A model generated the notes under the pieces. That model ran no database searches. It saw nothing but the letters and a program-made list of their open reading frames with translations, and was not told the origin of the DNA. The translations under genes were made by a program, and so were the position numbers. Below, piece by piece: positions 53,120-60,759 of a stretch of 64,000 nucleotides of DNA; positions within the stretch are counted from its first letter, which is position 1; each line of letters opens with the position of its first letter. The stretch spans positions 434,001 through 498,000 of the forward strand of contig NZ_JAHVHU010000002.1 of NCBI RefSeq assembly GCF_019802045.1. Direction: 5' to 3'. Origin of the DNA: Membranihabitans marinus. Its GTDB lineage: Bacteria; Bacteroidota; Bacteroidia; Chitinophagales; Saprospiraceae.

Positions 53120-54517
53120 ATGACGGACCAGACTGATTTTCATCGAAGGGACTTTCTCCGGTTGTTGACCGTGCTGCCCTGGAGTGCATTGTTGCGCAAA
53201 CAGGAAGAAAAGGAATCGCTTCGCTGGAAAGTTGGTATTGGACGGCGTATAATCACGCCAAAAACAAAGGTGTGGCTAGCTGGGTATGGTTACAAACGAA
53301 TTCCCTATGGTAAAGTGCACGATTTATATGTCAAAGTGGTCGCGCTCAAAGATGCGAGCGGGTCTGTAGTGGTGTTAGCTACCACGGATCACCAAGGGAT
53401 GTCCAAAACGGTTTATGAAAGTATATATCAGAAAGTTTATCAACTTTTTGGTGTGGTTCGAAAGCGATTTATGTTAACCTTTTCTCACAACCATTCGGGA
53501 CCGCGGTTGACTGAAGATTTGCAGGATTATTATCCGGTTGATGAATCGCAGGAGCAGTTGGTGGATGAATATTCGGATTGGATGGGGGATCAGATTGCTG
53601 AGGCTGTCGGTGAAGCCTTGGATAACTGGCAGGACGCGTATCTTTATGAGTCAACCGGCACCTGTACATTTGCCGTTAACCGACGAGAAAATGTAGAATC
53701 TGAGGTAGAAGAGATTCGGGCAACCGGCCAAAAGCTGAAAGGACCAGTTGATCATGATGTGCCCGTATTGGCCATAAAAGGATCATCTGGAAATCTAATA
53801 GCCGTTCTTTTTGGTTATGCTTGTCACCCCACCACGATCTCTTACAATACGTGGAGTGGCGATTACCCCGGATTTGCTCAAATTAATCTTGAAAAAGCGT
53901 ACCCTGGAATGGCTGCCATGTTTTTCAATGCTTGCGGTGGGGATCAGAATCCAATTCCCAGAAGATCCATGGCGTATTGTAAAAAATATGGAAGCATGTT
54001 AGCACAGGCTGTGGAGGCAGTCCTGTCCGGTAATATGGAACCGATCAGGTCTCATATAGGAACAGGTTTTGAATATGTGGCGCTAAAGTATGAAGAGTTA
54101 GCCACGCGGGAAACCCTTTTACCCATTGCAAATGGAGACCGGAAGTTGTCGGCGAGATGGGCCAGGCGAATGCTTAAAAGATTGGAGGAGGGCGTTGTGT
54201 TTGAGTCTCATTATGATTATCCGGTCCAGGCATGGATGTTGGGTAAGGAATTGCTTTTTATCGGAATAGGTGGCGAAGCTGTGGTCGATTATTCACTTCG
54301 GTTTAAAAAAGAATATAATCAACAAACGACCTGGGTGTGTGGGTATGCAAATCAAATGGCGGCTTATATACCGTCAAGGCGTGTGTGGGAGGAAGGGGGC
54401 TATGAGGGTGGACCACATCTGGACGAATATGGTCACCCAGCCTGGCGGTGGGCAGGTGATGTCGAAGAGCGGATTGCACGTACTGTTCGCAATGTCGTGA
54501 CGCAAGCCAGGCAGTAG
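53120..54517 (+). CDS. Neutral/alkaline ceramidase-like protein, exported
   Basis: A 465-residue protein with a Tat-like leader (HRRDFLRLLTVLPWSALL). It is a second ceramidase-type protein: GIGRRIITPKTKVWLAGYG, LYVKVVALKDASGSVVVLAT, FSHNHSGPR (metal site), then VLFGYACHPTTISYNTWSGD and NACGGDQNPIPR, which correspond to the active-site and metal segments of neutral ceramidases, and FIGIGGEAVVDYSLRF near the end. The C-terminal ceramidase beta-domain is lacking, as in many bacterial relatives. It is first in the plus-strand arm and starts 150 nt after the FadR-type operator. The ceramide substrate is an inference from fold only. Confidence 0.85.
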   Translation: MTDQTDFHRRDFLRLLTVLPWSALLRKQEEKESLRWKVGIGRRIITPKTKVWLAGYGYKRIPYGKVHDLYVKVVALKDASGSVVVLATTDHQGMSKTVYESIYQKVYQLFGVVRKRFMLTFSHNHSGPRLTEDLQDYYPVDESQEQLVDEYSDWMGDQIAEAVGEALDNWQDAYLYESTGTCTFAVNRRENVESEVEEIRATGQKLKGPVDHDVPVLAIKGSSGNLIAVLFGYACHPTTISYNTWSGDYPGFAQINLEKAYPGMAAMFFNACGGDQNPIPRRSMAYCKKYGSMLAQAVEAVLSGNMEPIRSHIGTGFEYVALKYEELATRETLLPIANGDRKLSARWARRMLKRLEEGVVFESHYDYPVQAWMLGKELLFIGIGGEAVVDYSLRFKKEYNQQTTWVCGYANQMAAYIPSRRVWEEGGYEGGPHLDEYGHPAWRWAGDVEERIARTVRNVVTQARQ

Positions 54518-54560
54518 TTTACAATGGTGCGCACATCTCTGATGGCGCGCGTTAGTAAAC
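54517..54560 (+). terminator. Hairpin after the ceramidase-like gene
   Basis: GTTTAC (54517-54522) pairs with GTAAAC (54555-54560) and TGCGC with GCGCG inside. The stem begins at the last base of the stop codon. Only CTTTC follows, so termination would be weak; it could be an attenuator or mRNA-stability element between 53120 and 54609. Confidence 0.35.
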
Positions 54561-54608
54561 CTTTCAATACATAAGCCTTATTGTTTAAATTAAATATCGA
54601 ATCTAGAG

Positions 54609-56279
54609 ATGAAGTACCAAAAGGTTTTGATTGTATTGCTGACCATTTGTTTTACTGGTTGGGTCAGTTTGTCGTGCCACACCAACGAGTCCGGAGGAGG
54701 AGAATTGAATGACGGGCTCATCGGTTATTGGAAGTTGGATGGAGATGGAATCGATTATTCGGGGAACAACCTTCATGCCGAATTAATTCGCTCACGGAAA
54801 AGACCGGATTCCGGTTCTACAAATGACACCGAACATAACGACGCTTGGCATCAGGTTTCCGCATCATCTAATTTAAAAATGGATGATGATTTTAGCATCT
54901 CAGTTTGGATAGATGCACTGTCTCCTGATCGAGATGTTTCGGGTGATATTATAAGTCAATATGATGTGGGGAGGCGGAAAGGTTTTCATCTCAGTCTTAC
55001 AACGAATCCTTCACCAACAGGGGTGGGCAACAGTCGACGGTTGAGTTTTGGTATGGATAATAATATTGCATCAGAATGGATGGATTGTGGGCGGCCTGGT
55101 CAGGCTTTGTTGGCCTTTGGACTTGCAGAATACAACGGTGATTTGTATGCATCCACCTGTGAACCTGAAGCAGGTGGAGCTGGTCATGTGTACCGTTATG
55201 ACTCAGAGAATAACACATGGAAAGATTGTGGTGCCCCTGATCGATCCAATACGGTTTTTGCATTGACCGAGTATAAAGGGGCGTTGTATGCAGCTACTGG
55301 TAAGTACCGGGTAGCGGGTTCTTCATTGCCTGAATCGGAAAACACTCAAATTGGCGGACGTATTTTCCGATACGAAGGGGCTGAAAACTGGGTGGAATGC
55401 GGTCAACTTCCCGGCGTGGAAGCGATTATGGGACTTGTAGTTTATCAGGGAGAACTGTACGCCAGCTCTTTATATTCTCCCGGCTTGTTTAAATACGAGG
55501 CAGATAATACCTGGACGCGATGTTCAACACCGGACGGGAAAAGAATTCAGAGCTTCGGTGTATACGACGGACACTTATTTGCAACCAGCTATGATTTGGG
55601 ACACGTTTATCGATTCGATGGAACAGAATGGGTAGATTGTGATCAGGTGGGGCAAAATAATACCCAGACTTATGGATTTTCGGTCTATCAAGGAGAATTG
55701 TATGTATCTTCCTGGCCCAGTGGGAAAGTATATGCTTATGAAGACATCAAACAATGGCGGGATGTCGGACGGCTTGGTGAGGAATTGGAGGTGATGGGGT
55801 TGATCGTGTACAATGGTCAATTATTGGGAGGGACCCTTCCAATGGCTGAGGCGTATAGATATCAAGGGGATACTACATGGCAACGGATGGATCAATTGGA
55901 TACAACTGAAAATGTAAAATATCGTCGAGCGTGGACGATGACTGAGCACGCGGGTCGGGTTTATTGCAGTACCCTGCCTTCGGGACACATCTATGCCTAC
56001 AAAGCGGGAGAAACGGTGGCCTGGCGAAAGTCATTTCCGGAAGGTTGGCACCATGTGGTGGTTTCCAAGTCTGCCAATAAATTGAGTTTGTATGTAGGTG
56101 GTGAATTGGTGGACCAAAAGTCGATACCAACTTCGGATTCCTATCATCTGAGCTCCGGATCGCCCTTCAATATTGGTTTTGGGCAACACGATGTTTTTCA
56201 AGGTCGAATTAAAGAGTTGCGGATGTACAATCGGGTGTTGACCAAGCATCAAATCGATGTGTTGGGCTCTCCAGATTAG
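54609..56279 (+). CDS. Lipoprotein with a LamG-like domain interrupted by a seven-repeat propeller
   Basis: A 556-residue lipoprotein (lipobox VSLSC, Cys23). Residues ~36-155 are the first half of a LamG/concanavalin-like domain (GLIGYWKLDGDGIDYSG, DDFSISVWIDA, RRLSFGMDNN). Residues ~156-465 hold seven repeats of ~42-48 residues with the pattern 'GxxxYxGxLYAS...GxVYRYxxxxxWxDCG' (for example LAEYNGDLYAST, VVYQGELYASS, SVYQGELYVSS), a beta-propeller. From ~470 the LamG domain resumes exactly where it stopped (PEGWHHVVVSKSANKLSLYV, GRIKELRMYNRVLTKHQI). The protein is probably a surface glycan-binding or enzyme component. Propeller repeats are not Kelch or BNR motifs I can name. Confidence 0.8.
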   Translation: MKYQKVLIVLLTICFTGWVSLSCHTNESGGGELNDGLIGYWKLDGDGIDYSGNNLHAELIRSRKRPDSGSTNDTEHNDAWHQVSASSNLKMDDDFSISVWIDALSPDRDVSGDIISQYDVGRRKGFHLSLTTNPSPTGVGNSRRLSFGMDNNIASEWMDCGRPGQALLAFGLAEYNGDLYASTCEPEAGGAGHVYRYDSENNTWKDCGAPDRSNTVFALTEYKGALYAATGKYRVAGSSLPESENTQIGGRIFRYEGAENWVECGQLPGVEAIMGLVVYQGELYASSLYSPGLFKYEADNTWTRCSTPDGKRIQSFGVYDGHLFATSYDLGHVYRFDGTEWVDCDQVGQNNTQTYGFSVYQGELYVSSWPSGKVYAYEDIKQWRDVGRLGEELEVMGLIVYNGQLLGGTLPMAEAYRYQGDTTWQRMDQLDTTENVKYRRAWTMTEHAGRVYCSTLPSGHIYAYKAGETVAWRKSFPEGWHHVVVSKSANKLSLYVGGELVDQKSIPTSDSYHLSSGSPFNIGFGQHDVFQGRIKELRMYNRVLTKHQIDVLGSPD

Positions 56280-56460
56280 GAGGGGGGATTATATGGAAAT
56301 TGACCGTACTTTTTTGTTACTCATCAGATTCATTTTATAGCAATAGAATTTGAAGGAGTTCTGTATGGCGTTACTTGATCAGTAAATCTCCTTTATTTTT
56401 GCATCCGGTGAAAATTAATTTTTTAAGAGATGGTCTCAATTAAAAATAGAAGAAGGACAC

Positions 56461-58056
56461 ATGAAAGCCTATAAAATAATTAACGTTCTTTTGGTCGCGA
56501 TACTATCAGGAGTTGGGATGCAGTTGGAAGCCCAAACGGCTGTTCATAACAGGGGACGCATGACAGAAAGGAATCATAGAGAAGAACCTATTGCTCCGAT
56601 AATGATTGATTCCCGTCTGGAATTGTTTGTTGATAATTATCTGATACAGGATATGAAAGGGGGTGCGGAAGTTGTATTGCATCATCCCACTCCTCAGGAA
56701 GTAGTGATGGTACATGATGAGCACTGGGAGGGTAGTGGCAGCGGCTATCACAGTGTGTTCTTTGACGGGGAGATTTATAGGATGTATTACAAGGCTTGGC
56801 AGCACGTCGCGAGCAGCGATCTGTCCAATGTTCACCCATTGTTTTGTGCATACGCTGAAAGTAAAGACGGCATTCATTGGACGAAGCCTAATTTACGCCT
56901 GCATGAATTGAATGGGTCTAAAAATAACAACATCGTTTTTGTGAGTGGTGAAATGAATGGTTTCAATATAGATGCCGGGCATCCTGCGGTTTTTAAAGAT
57001 GAAAATCCGGACGTGCCAAAAGATGCGTTATACAAAGCCATATTGATTTCAGGAAACCCCAAGCGAGGTCTGGTTGTCTTTAAGTCGCCGGATGGTATTC
57101 ATTGGACGCTGATGTCCGGGGAGCCGATCATCACCGACGGGGCTTTTGATTCTCAAAACCTGGCTTTTTGGGATCCTGTAAATAAGGAGTACCGGGCATA
57201 TTGGAGGTATTTTTCAAAAGGGGATGAAAAAAATTTGTATGTGGGAATTCGAGGAATACGAACCGCCACCTCCAAAGATTTTATCAACTGGGAGGAAGAG
57301 ACGAATGTGCATTACGAAGATTCTCCGGAGGAGCAATTGTATACCAATCAAATTAAACCATACCATCGTGCGCCACATCTTTTACTGGGATTCCCGGCGA
57401 GATATATTGATCGCGGGTGGTCGGAATCTATGCGCTCTTTACCTGAATTGGAAGAAAGAGAAAAACGCGCTGAAAAAAACCAACGGTATGGCACGGCGCT
57501 CACAGAAACGATACTTATGTCGAGTAGAGATGGAAAGACTTTCGATCGGTGGGGTGAGGCATTTATCAGACCGGGAATCGAAAGGAAAGGCAGCTGGACG
57601 TATGGTGATAGCTATATGGCCTGGCATGTAGTGGAGACCAAATCAACGATGGCTGGCGCGCCAAATGAGTTGTCATTGTATGTTTCTGAAAACTATTGGA
57701 AAGGGACAGCCAGTGCTTTGCGCAGATATACCCTGCGAATGGATGGGTTTGTTTCGATTAATGCACCCATGCAAGGTGGGGAAATTATCACCAAGCCTTT
57801 GGTTTTTAAAGGCAGCTCCCTGTTTCTGAATTTTTCTTCTTCGGCCGCTGGGGGAATTTTGGTTGAAATATTGGACGAAAATGGAGCCCCTATTCCTAAC
57901 TTTACTTTAAATGATTGTGAAGTCATGTTTGGTGATTCCATCGAAAGGAAGGTGTGTTGGAATGGGGCACAGGATGTTTCTCGATTGGCTGGTCAGACGA
58001 TTCAGCTGCGGTTTAGACTAAAGGATGCGGATTTGTATTCGTTTCAATTTAAATAA
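56461..58056 (+). CDS. GH32/GH43-like five-bladed propeller protein
   Basis: A 531-residue secreted protein; the signal peptide ends near residue 24 (GMQLEAQ). The N-terminal ~390 residues have the repeated 'YYKAW...AYAESKDGIHWTKP' pattern of GH32/43/68-type propellers: SRLELFVDNYLIQDM, YRMYYKAW, AESKDGIHWTKPNL, FKSPDGIHWTLMSG, MSSRDGKTFDRWGEAF. Candidate acids include the Asp in VFFDGEIYRM and the Glu of TALTETIL, but I cannot fix them. A C-terminal beta-sandwich (~440-531; GGEIITKPLVFKGSSLFLNF) resembles those in sugar-processing enzymes. Close relatives are usually annotated only as hypothetical or 'glycosyl hydrolase family'. It is 181 nt after the LamG protein and probably in the same unit. 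Confidence 0.72.
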   Translation: MKAYKIINVLLVAILSGVGMQLEAQTAVHNRGRMTERNHREEPIAPIMIDSRLELFVDNYLIQDMKGGAEVVLHHPTPQEVVMVHDEHWEGSGSGYHSVFFDGEIYRMYYKAWQHVASSDLSNVHPLFCAYAESKDGIHWTKPNLRLHELNGSKNNNIVFVSGEMNGFNIDAGHPAVFKDENPDVPKDALYKAILISGNPKRGLVVFKSPDGIHWTLMSGEPIITDGAFDSQNLAFWDPVNKEYRAYWRYFSKGDEKNLYVGIRGIRTATSKDFINWEEETNVHYEDSPEEQLYTNQIKPYHRAPHLLLGFPARYIDRGWSESMRSLPELEEREKRAEKNQRYGTALTETILMSSRDGKTFDRWGEAFIRPGIERKGSWTYGDSYMAWHVVETKSTMAGAPNELSLYVSENYWKGTASALRRYTLRMDGFVSINAPMQGGEIITKPLVFKGSSLFLNFSSSAAGGILVEILDENGAPIPNFTLNDCEVMFGDSIERKVCWNGAQDVSRLAGQTIQLRFRLKDADLYSFQFK

Positions 58057-58223
58057 AATGGAGAACGGAGATGTTTTTTCAGGAAATCGCTGGTAAGCTG
58101 ACGCTACATTCCCCACAAGTTGAAATTTGAAGTTTAGATCCAAGCGGGATGATGACAGCACTGAAGTTCTATTCGACAGGGAAGGGTTAGAGGCTGATGG
58201 GAATACTTTTTAATATATAATCT

Positions 58224-59375
58224 ATGATAATGTTTAAGCCATACATAATTGCAGTTCTGAGCGTTGCTTTTTTTGCGACAGTCGATAGTTGGGATTCGCT
58301 GATTACAAGACCAGACAGTGACAATGCACCGGTGGATGTATTAAATCACACGGAAATCGAATATATTGACGGATTAAAATTGACTGTTCAAGGTAAACTT
58401 CATCAAGAAGCTAACTTCCGCAGGTTGCCCATCCAGTACAAGGGTGTTGTGAGACCTGTAGTGTGGAATCTCAGCAGGCACTCTGCCGGTATTATTGTTC
58501 GATTTACGACCAATTCTCCTGAAATTTGGGTTCGATGGGGATTAGAGAACTTTACGAAGAAAGCTAATATGACAGATATTGGAGCTTCCGGTATCGATCT
58601 ATACTGTAAAAAAGAGGGGAAGTGGCAATATGTGAATTCAGGCATCCCACAGGGGATGTCGAACGAGGCCTTATTGATTAAGGAAATGGATTTGGAAAAT
58701 AAAGAGTTCCTATTGAATCTCCCCCTCTATGAAGGTGTTACTGAATTAGAAATAGGGGTGTTAAAAGGAACAACTATTTCCGCCGTCAACGACAGCAAAG
58801 ATAGTATGAGGCCTGTAATCTTTTATGGTACAAGCATTACGCAAGGAGCCAGTGCGTCAAGACCAGGAATGGCTTATCCATCGATCATCTCGCGTAATCT
58901 TGATATCGAAACCATTAATCTTGGGTTCAGTGGAAATGGAAAATTTGAACGATCAATCGGACAGGTGATTTGCGATATAAACCCTAGTCTGCTTGTTGTC
59001 GATTGTACTCCGAATTCTTCGCCAGAGGTTATAGATCAAAATGCTTTGGATCTCATTTTACAGATCCGGGAATGTCACCCTGAGTTGCCGATCCTTCTTG
59101 TAGAAAGCATCATTAGGGCGTACTCATATTTTCGAACCCAGAATCAAGAATCTTTTGGAAGCCGGGATTACATTAAACGTCAGAACGCCAGTTTGAAACA
59201 AGTCTTTAATAATGCCATGGCAGCTGATATTGACAATTTATTTTATTTGGAGGGGCACGAATTGATCGGACACGATCATGAAGCAACTGTAGATGGAACG
59301 CATTTATCTGATTTGGGGATGGTCCGTATAGCCTCAAAAATACAATCCAGGATAAATCATATTTTAAGTGAGTAG
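58224..59375 (+). CDS. SGNH/GDSL hydrolase with N-terminal beta-domain (carbohydrate esterase type)
   Basis: A 383-residue exported esterase. N-terminal jelly-roll ~50-190 (RLPIQYKGVVRPVVWNLSRH, IIVRFTTNSPEIWVRW) followed by the SGNH domain ~196-383. All four blocks are present: the Ser204 nucleophile in FYGTSITQG, Gly in NLGFSGNGKF, Asn264 in VVDCTPNSS, and Asp358/His361 in VDGTHLSDLG. This two-domain layout is shared with bacterial carbohydrate acetyl-esterases that deacetylate glycans outside the cell. It is last in the plus-strand arm that begins at 53120. Base composition is more AT-rich than in the genes before it. Confidence 0.9.
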   Translation: MIMFKPYIIAVLSVAFFATVDSWDSLITRPDSDNAPVDVLNHTEIEYIDGLKLTVQGKLHQEANFRRLPIQYKGVVRPVVWNLSRHSAGIIVRFTTNSPEIWVRWGLENFTKKANMTDIGASGIDLYCKKEGKWQYVNSGIPQGMSNEALLIKEMDLENKEFLLNLPLYEGVTELEIGVLKGTTISAVNDSKDSMRPVIFYGTSITQGASASRPGMAYPSIISRNLDIETINLGFSGNGKFERSIGQVICDINPSLLVVDCTPNSSPEVIDQNALDLILQIRECHPELPILLVESIIRAYSYFRTQNQESFGSRDYIKRQNASLKQVFNNAMAADIDNLFYLEGHELIGHDHEATVDGTHLSDLGMVRIASKIQSRINHILSE

Positions 59376-59749
59376 TAATATTAACAATGTTTGGAAAATC
59401 AAATTAAAAACAGTGGTGCCTAGGGCGTAGAAACATGACGATCCCATTAATGTTGAAATGTGGACTGAGGGAAACTGCGGTTGACCGCTTGATCAGTGGA
59501 TCGTCTATGGTGCACGATCAGGTTGTATTGGACACCCTCTTACAGGGAAATTCAGATATCACATGCTGGTTTCATCCTAGTATAGGTGGGTAAGGAAAAA
59601 AAAGGAATTGATGCTCTGGTCCTGACGATACAGATATTGTTGAAAGGAAGGCCAGATGTTTGTTTCTCTCATTACACGCAAGTTAACCTTATTCAAGTTG
59701 TATTTATTAGTAATTTCATATAATGAAAGGGTCTCCATGATGATGCCTG
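59376..59749. other. Convergent gap without a supported gene
   Basis: 374 nt between the SGNH gene and GntR2. A 52-codon open frame (59435-59593) starts with ATG but has no recognisable motif, so I leave it uncalled. No repeat or terminator is clear. Confidence 0.5.
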
Positions 59750-60442
59750 TTATACATTAATCATCTTAAAGTAAGGACCGAGGTGAATTTCCATGGCTTT
59801 TCTGAAGTCATGGACGGTACCGGTTTTTAAAATCTCAACCAGTTGATCATGATGCACATGATTGGCGGGGGGTGTTATTTCTTCACCATTTCGATATTCG
59901 GTAAACACATGGTCAAAGACCGGAAAAAGCATATTTTGAAACCGTTTGAAGGTTTCATTGCCGGTCATGCTATATAGCTTGGTGTGAAACCTTATTTCTT
60001 CTTCTTTGGTTGGGCGTTCGATGCTCTTTTGACTAACTACAATCTCTTCCAGTTCCAGGATTTCTTTTTCGGTTTTTCGGGCAAAAAGAAACTCGGCCAT
60101 TCCCATTTCGTGGATGAGTCGGATCTCGAAGACATCCTGGAGTGTTTTGTCCCCCAAGATGTATGGATTGAGGACCCGCTCCAGGCCACCCAGAATATCG
60201 GGTCGCGCCATAATCATACCCCGACGAGTCTTGGATTCTACAATGCCGAGCATTCGGAGCCGGCTGAGTGCTTCCCGGACGACGTTTCGACTGACCTCCA
60301 GTTTTTCAGCGATTTCGACTTCGCCTGGGAGTGAGTCTCCGGGTTTGAAGCCGTTGTCTTCAAAATACTCTCGAAGTATATTTTCCACTCGGTCAGTCAT
60401 GGAGATCGAGTCGATCGGGCGGAGTGGTGTTTTATTTATCAT
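59750..60442 (-). CDS. FadR-subfamily GntR transcriptional regulator, copy 2
   Basis: A 230-residue regulator, the same length as copy 1 and differing at only about 20 positions (for example NKTPLRPIDSI instead of KKSPLRPLNSL near the start). The helix-turn-helix recognition segment VSRNVVREALSRLRML is identical. The start is the ATG at 60442, matching copy 1; a longer frame to 60619 would run through the operator and is rejected. Codons differ at many synonymous sites between the copies, so both have been kept under selection on protein sequence. It is divergent from the third susC gene and likely regulates it through the module at 60551-60619. Confidence 0.95.
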   Translation of the reverse strand: MINKTPLRPIDSISMTDRVENILREYFEDNGFKPGDSLPGEVEIAEKLEVSRNVVREALSRLRMLGIVESKTRRGMIMARPDILGGLERVLNPYILGDKTLQDVFEIRLIHEMGMAEFLFARKTEKEILELEEIVVSQKSIERPTKEEEIRFHTKLYSMTGNETFKRFQNMLFPVFDHVFTEYRNGEEITPPANHVHHDQLVEILKTGTVHDFRKAMEIHLGPYFKMINV

Positions 60443-60759
60443 AGGTTTTCTTTGATGCTTTAAAAGCCTAGTTAAGATAATAAGATGAAATTCAATTTGG
60501 CTTTTGCTTCTTACGCTAAGCTTTGGAAGCAGTAAAGAAAATGAACGTTTCAAAGGTACGATAAAAATCATTAAACAAATTTTTGATATTTCAAATAAAA
60601 ATGTTAATTTGTCCAACAATTAAAAAATGGCTTCCATCGAATGGCATTATCCATAAAACTGATGTTATTGCTAAGCAGTGAGTTTATCTGCATCACTGTA
60701 AAGCTTATTGAAGTTTGTCAATGGAGAATGACTTTTAAGGGATTAAAATATTTCAAACC
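60443..60759. other. Divergent control region, GntR2 / susC of locus 3
   Basis: A 317-nt region holding the duplicated promoter-operator module at 60551-60619. The remaining 141 nt before susC is an AT-rich leader with no further motif seen. Confidence 0.7.
60551..60619. promoter_or_regulatory. Divergent promoters with FadR-type operator, copy 2
   Basis: Plus strand: TTTG (60582-60585), 18-nt spacer, TTAATTTG (60604-60611), with TTGTCCAACAA (60609-60619) over the -7 end. Minus strand: TACCTTTG at 60551-60558, preceded by TTTG at a 17-nt spacing, for GntR2. Order, spacing and most bases match 52901-52970, so one regulator should bind both. Confidence 0.72.

Noticed and set aside
59435-59593. 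A 52-codon ATG-initiated frame in the gap between the SGNH gene and GntR2
   Set aside because: No motif, no promoter box and no homology I can name; may be a remnant, but I cannot support a gene.
60443-60619. An N-terminal extension of GntR2 by 59 codons
   Set aside because: It would translate across the promoter-operator module and give a copy longer than its near-identical paralogue; the ATG at 60442 matches copy 1.
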